The notes below the pieces were generated by a model, which searched no databases, was not told where the DNA came from, and saw only the letters and a list, made by a program, of their open reading frames with translations. A stretch of DNA of 44,738 bases, taken from assembly GCF_023716925.1 (NCBI RefSeq), contig NZ_JAMQQG010000017.1, positions 1 to 44,738 of the forward strand. The letters run 5' to 3'. The DNA is from Frankia sp. R82 (GTDB lineage Bacteria > Actinomycetota > Actinomycetes > Frankiales > Frankiaceae). This document shows positions 41,614 through 44,738 of the stretch, piece after piece; the stretch's first letter is position 1, and each line of letters opens with the position of its first letter. Made by a program: the position numbers and the translations under genes.

Positions 41614-43278
41614 TCAGGCCTGGCGCAGGCGTCGGATGAGGGTGTTGGTCGAGCTGTCGTGGTCGAGGGGCGGTTCGGTGGACGAGGTCAGCTCCGGCAC
41701 GATCCGTCCGGCGAGGACCTTGCCGAGCTCGACTCCCCACTGGTCGAAGCTGTTGATGCCCCACACGGTGCCCTGGGTGAAGACCTTGTGCTCGTACAGC
41801 GCGATGAGCTGACCCAGCGTGAACGGGGTCAGGCTCGGAACGAGCAGGGTGTTGGTCGGCCGGTTGCCCGGGAAGGTGCGGTGCGGCACCAGCCAGTCCG
41901 CGACACCCTCGGCCGCGACCGCCGCAGCGGACTTGCCGAAGGCGAGAGCCTCGGTCTGGGCCAGGAAGTTGGCCATGAGCAGGGCGTGCTGATCCGGGCC
42001 GTCCGCGGGGCCGACGCCGGGATGGGCCGGGGCGACGAAGCCGATGAAGTCCGCCGGGACGACTGACGTCCCCTGGTGCAGCAACTGGTAGTAGGCGTGC
42101 TGGCCGTTCGTTCCCGGCGTGCCCCAGACGATCGGGCCGGTGCGGGTACGCACGGGCCGGCCGGCCAGGTCGACCTGCTTGCCGTTGCTCTCCATGTCGA
42201 GCTGCTGCAGGTAGGCGGCAAACCGGTCGAGGTACTGGCTGTAGGGCAGCACGGCGTGCGTGTCATAGCCGAGGAAGTCCCGGTACCACAGGCCGATCAG
42301 ACCGAGCAGCACCGGCAGGTTCCGCTCGAACGGCGCGGTGCGGAAATGGGTGTCCATCGCGGCGAACCCGTCGAGGAACGCCCGGAAACCATCCGGCCCG
42401 ATCGAGATCATCAAGGACAGGCCGATCGCCGAACCGACCGAGTATCGTCCGCCCACCCAGTCCCAGAACTCGAACATGTTCGCCGGGTCGATGCCGAACT
42501 CGGCGACCTTCCCGGTATTCGTTGACACCGCAACAAAATGGCGGGAAACCGCGTCCTCGCCGAGTTTGTCGACGAGCCAGGCACGGGCGGCCCGGGCATT
42601 CGCGATCGTCTCCAGAGTGGTGAACGTCTTCGAGGCGACGATGAACAGCGTCGTCGCCGGGTCGAGGTCGGCGGTCGCCTCCCAGATGTCGGTCGGGTCG
42701 ACGTTGCTGACGAACCGGCATTCGATCGAACGGTCGGCGTGATCGCGCAGCGCTCCGAACGCCATCGCGGGGCCGAGGTCCGAACCGCCGATCCCGATGT
42801 TGACCACGGTCGCGATGCGCTCGCCGGTCGCGCCGCGCCACTGCCCGCCGCGGACCCGGTCGGCGAACTCGCCCATCCGGTCGAGCACCCGGTGCACCTC
42901 GGGCACCACGTTCACACCGTCGACCTCGATACGGGCGTCCCGCGGGGCACGCAGTGCCACGTGCAGCACCGGCCGGTTCTCGGTGATGTTGATGCGCTCG
43001 CCGGCGAACATGGCACTGATCCGCTCGGCCAGGCCCGCGCGGTGCGCGAGCGCGACCAGCAGTTCGAGCGTGCGCTCGGTCAGCAGGTTCTTGGAGTAGT
43101 CGAGATAGAGCCCGTCCACCTCCGCCGTGAACGCCTCCCCACGCTTGGGGTCGGCGTCGAACAGCGCCTGCAGCGTCGCATCCGACACGTCGTCGTGATG
43201 TGCCGCAAGGGCTGCCCATTCTGTACTTGCCGTGATGTCCGGTTGGCCACCCTGGCCGGTGGGCTCACTTGTCGCCAT
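41614..43278 (-). CDS. pgi: Glucose-6-phosphate isomerase
   Basis: 554 residues, the usual length of the long bacterial form. It interconverts glucose 6-phosphate and fructose 6-phosphate in glycolysis and gluconeogenesis. Signatures visible: [75 protein letters not shown] and [10 protein letters not shown]. In the catalytic loop, WGEPGTNGQH of many orthologues reads [10 protein letters not shown] (Thr387). The ATG at 43278 is favoured because the GTG at 43290 abuts the AGGAAGG ribosome site. It is a monocistronic-looking gene, divergent from a kinase. Confidence 0.96.
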   Translation of the reverse strand: MATSEPTGQGGQPDITASTEWAALAAHHDDVSDATLQALFDADPKRGEAFTAEVDGLYLDYSKNLLTERTLELLVALAHRAGLAERISAMFAGERINITENRPVLHVALRAPRDARIEVDGVNVVPEVHRVLDRMGEFADRVRGGQWRGATGERIATVVNIGIGGSDLGPAMAFGALRDHADRSIECRFVSNVDPTDIWEATADLDPATTLFIVASKTFTTLETIANARAARAWLVDKLGEDAVSRHFVAVSTNTGKVAEFGIDPANMFEFWDWVGGRYSVGSAIGLSLMISIGPDGFRAFLDGFAAMDTHFRTAPFERNLPVLLGLIGLWYRDFLGYDTHAVLPYSQYLDRFAAYLQQLDMESNGKQVDLAGRPVRTRTGPIVWGTPGTNGQHAYYQLLHQGTSVVPADFIGFVAPAHPGVGPADGPDQHALLMANFLAQTEALAFGKSAAAVAAEGVADWLVPHRTFPGNRPTNTLLVPSLTPFTLGQLIALYEHKVFTQGTVWGINSFDQWGVELGKVLAGRIVPELTSSTEPPLDHDSSTNTLIRRLRQA

Positions 43279-43598
43279 GACGTGGAACACCCTTCCTCAC
43301 AGGTTCATCACGTGCCGCCATACCCACCCCAGCAGGCCATCTCGACCGTGGCGAGCCGCGCGGTGCGTGGCGGTGCCGACACTCGTCGGCCACTCGTCAG
43401 CATGCCCATGTCGCGGATCCGACGCGGTGGGACGTCCCCGGGCGCCCGGGGAAATGGGAAGGTCGAGGTCGTAGGATCGCCGTGAAACCGGCGAACGTGT
43501 CATTGCAGGCCAGGGCCGTGGAGGCGACGATGGCGCGGTCGGGCCAGGAACGGCGGTGCGGTGGCGTGCCCGACCTCGTTAGCGGATGGATCTGAACC
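43279..43598. other. Divergent promoter region of pgi and a protein kinase, no gene
   Basis: 320 bp. Short frames present are Arg/Pro/His-rich shadows. AGGAAGG at about 43291-43297 (minus strand) serves pgi. No clear -35/-10 pair or operator could be assigned. Confidence 0.5.
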
Positions 43599-44738
43599 TT
43601 GCTGATTGACAGATCACTGGTGGAGGCGGCGCTTCCGGGTTACACGGTGGAGGGCGATCTCGGCCGAGGTGGCTATGGCCTGGTGCTCGCCGGGCAGCAC
43701 CGCCTCATCGGTCGCAAGGTTGCCATCAAGATCCTGCTGGACACCTCCGACGACCCCGACCTGCGCGCCCGTTTCCTGTCCGAGGCGCGGGTGCTGGCCG
43801 AACTCGACCATCCGCACATCGTGCGCATCCACGACTACGTCGAGCACGAGGGCACCTGTCTGCTGGTCATGGAGCTGCTCTCGGGTGGCACGCTGAAGCA
43901 GCGCATCGGCTCCGGCCCGCTGTCGCCGGAGACGACCTGCTCGATCGGCATCGCCGCCGCCGCCGCGCTGGCCACCGCGCACAGCCACGGCGTCCTGCAC
44001 CGCGACGTCAAGCCGGACAACATCATGTTCGCCGGGGACGGGCTGCTCAAGGTCACCGACTTCGGCATCGCCAAGATCTTCGACGGTGCGGAGACGACCG
44101 CGAGCGCCATTCTCGGCACGCCCCGCTACATGGCGCCCGAGCAGATCATGGGCGCCCGGCTGTTCCCGTCCACGGACCTGTACGCCCTCGCCGGGGTGCT
44201 CTACGAGATGATCGCCGGCCGGCCGCTGTTCGGCCGGCAGATGGCCGTGCAGCCGCTCACCCACCACCATCTGACCGTCATGCCCGAGCCGCTGACCACC
44301 GTGCCACCACCGATCTCCATGGTGATCATGCGGGCGCTGTCGAAGGACCCGAACGCCCGCTTCGGAGACGCCGCCGAGTTCGCCCTGGAACTCGGCCGGG
44401 CCGGCGCCCGCGCCTTCGGCCCGAGCTGGCTGTCCCGCTCCGAGATCAAGGTCCGGGTGGACGACGAGATCCGGGAGGCGGCGCTCGGCGGATCCGTCAC
44501 GCCGCGACCGGCCACGTCAGGCCCGGTTCCGGGTCCAGGTTCCGTGGGTCCCGCGGGCTCCGTGGGTCCCGGTTACCCCGGTGCCGGTCCGATGCCGGGA
44601 TACCCCGTCGGCCCTGGTGGTCCCGTCGGCCCTGGTGGTCCCGGTGGCCCGGCCAGGCTGGGTGGGCCCGGTCGTGCCGCCGCTCCCGGCGGGCCCGTCG
44701 CCGGTCGGCCGCAGCCGGGCCCGTACGGCCCTGGCGGG
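43599..44738 (+). CDS. Ser/Thr protein kinase (PknB type), C-terminus beyond window
   Basis: At least 380 residues; the frame is open to the right edge. The kinase domain (about 15-270) is complete. It has the P-loop GRGGYGLV (22-29), Lys44 in VAIK, catalytic Asp136 in [11 protein letters not shown] Asp154, and [10 protein letters not shown] in the activation segment. After a helical stretch, a Pro/Gly-rich linker with VGPGGP repeats begins at about residue 300, as in kinases with a later membrane helix and sensor. An in-frame TGA lies eight bases upstream, so the start must be TTG 43599 or GTG 43620. The N-terminus [15 protein letters not shown] resembles actinobacterial kinases. Confidence 0.9.
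   Translation, partial: MLIDRSLVEAALPGYTVEGDLGRGGYGLVLAGQHRLIGRKVAIKILLDTSDDPDLRARFLSEARVLAELDHPHIVRIHDYVEHEGTCLLVMELLSGGTLKQRIGSGPLSPETTCSIGIAAAAALATAHSHGVLHRDVKPDNIMFAGDGLLKVTDFGIAKIFDGAETTASAILGTPRYMAPEQIMGARLFPSTDLYALAGVLYEMIAGRPLFGRQMAVQPLTHHHLTVMPEPLTTVPPPISMVIMRALSKDPNARFGDAAEFALELGRAGARAFGPSWLSRSEIKVRVDDEIREAALGGSVTPRPATSGPVPGPGSVGPAGSVGPGYPGAGPMPGYPVGPGGPVGPGGPGGPARLGGPGRAAAPGGPVAGRPQPGPYGPGG

Overview
This is a chromosomal segment from a very GC-rich actinomycete. Gene content and style (proline/glycine-rich membrane-anchored regulators, GTG starts, Zur and DtxR-type metal control, F420-type oxidoreductase, branched-chain E1/E2 genes, leaderless-looking starts) fit Frankia or a close relative; the genus is an inference. 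I see no rRNA, tRNA, CRISPR array, transposase or phage gene. Neighbouring genes look like ordinary core and accessory chromosome, with no obvious island.

Layout. 1-5.2 kb: the N-terminal part of a Pro/Gly-rich protein running off the left edge (minus), mscL, a membrane-anchored HtrA-type protease with a PDZ domain, and an unusual protein joining a degenerate sigma-70 region 2 to a membrane helix and a Pro/Thr/Ser-rich tail. 5.2-9.5 kb: a copper cluster on the minus strand (CopC-CopD fusion, YcnI, Met/His-rich membrane protein), divergent from an orphan LuxR-type response regulator. 9.5-11.5 kb: two small conserved or hypothetical proteins and a DUF2470 protein behind a good DtxR/IdeR box. 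11.5-18.3 kb: a zinc ABC transporter (ATPase plus two permeases) behind a Zur-like operator, an alanine-type aminotransferase, a polytopic GT-C-like protein whose 5' coding region holds a perfect DnaA-box palindrome, and a Fur-family regulator, probably Zur. 18.5-20.8 kb: CapA-like phosphoesterase overlapped by a luciferase-like oxidoreductase.

21.4-25.7 kb: a 2-oxoacid dehydrogenase operon (E1 alpha, E1 beta, E2; no E3). 25.8-28.7 kb: a 78-residue protein, a DUF6458 membrane protein, and a FadE5-type acyl-CoA dehydrogenase. The last is divergent from a 1.2 kb-residue patatin-like phospholipase, with two matching operators between them. 32.4-34.6 kb: a lipoprotein, a nitroreductase, and a divergent MarR regulator. 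34.6-39.6 kb: an ABC-2 exporter (whose ATPase lacks a usual start codon) coupled to a very large zinc-ribbon/adenylyl cyclase/STAND ATPase/TPR protein. 40.0-44.7 kb: small proteins, a STAS protein lacking the phospho-serine, glucose-6-phosphate isomerase, and a Ser/Thr kinase cut by the right edge.

The most unusual signals outside ordinary genes are: (1) a pair of about 125-bp dispersed elements (20966-21089 and 39706-39830) that share a 76-nt ungapped core and a conserved 9-bp stem with identical 39-nt loop length; (2) an 18+18 bp perfect palindrome made of two head-to-head DnaA boxes plus a third box inside the GT-C gene; (3) a compact multi-stem structured element at 40529-40615; and (4) the sigma-like/transmembrane fusion. 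All conclusions come from reading the sequence; no database search was possible.
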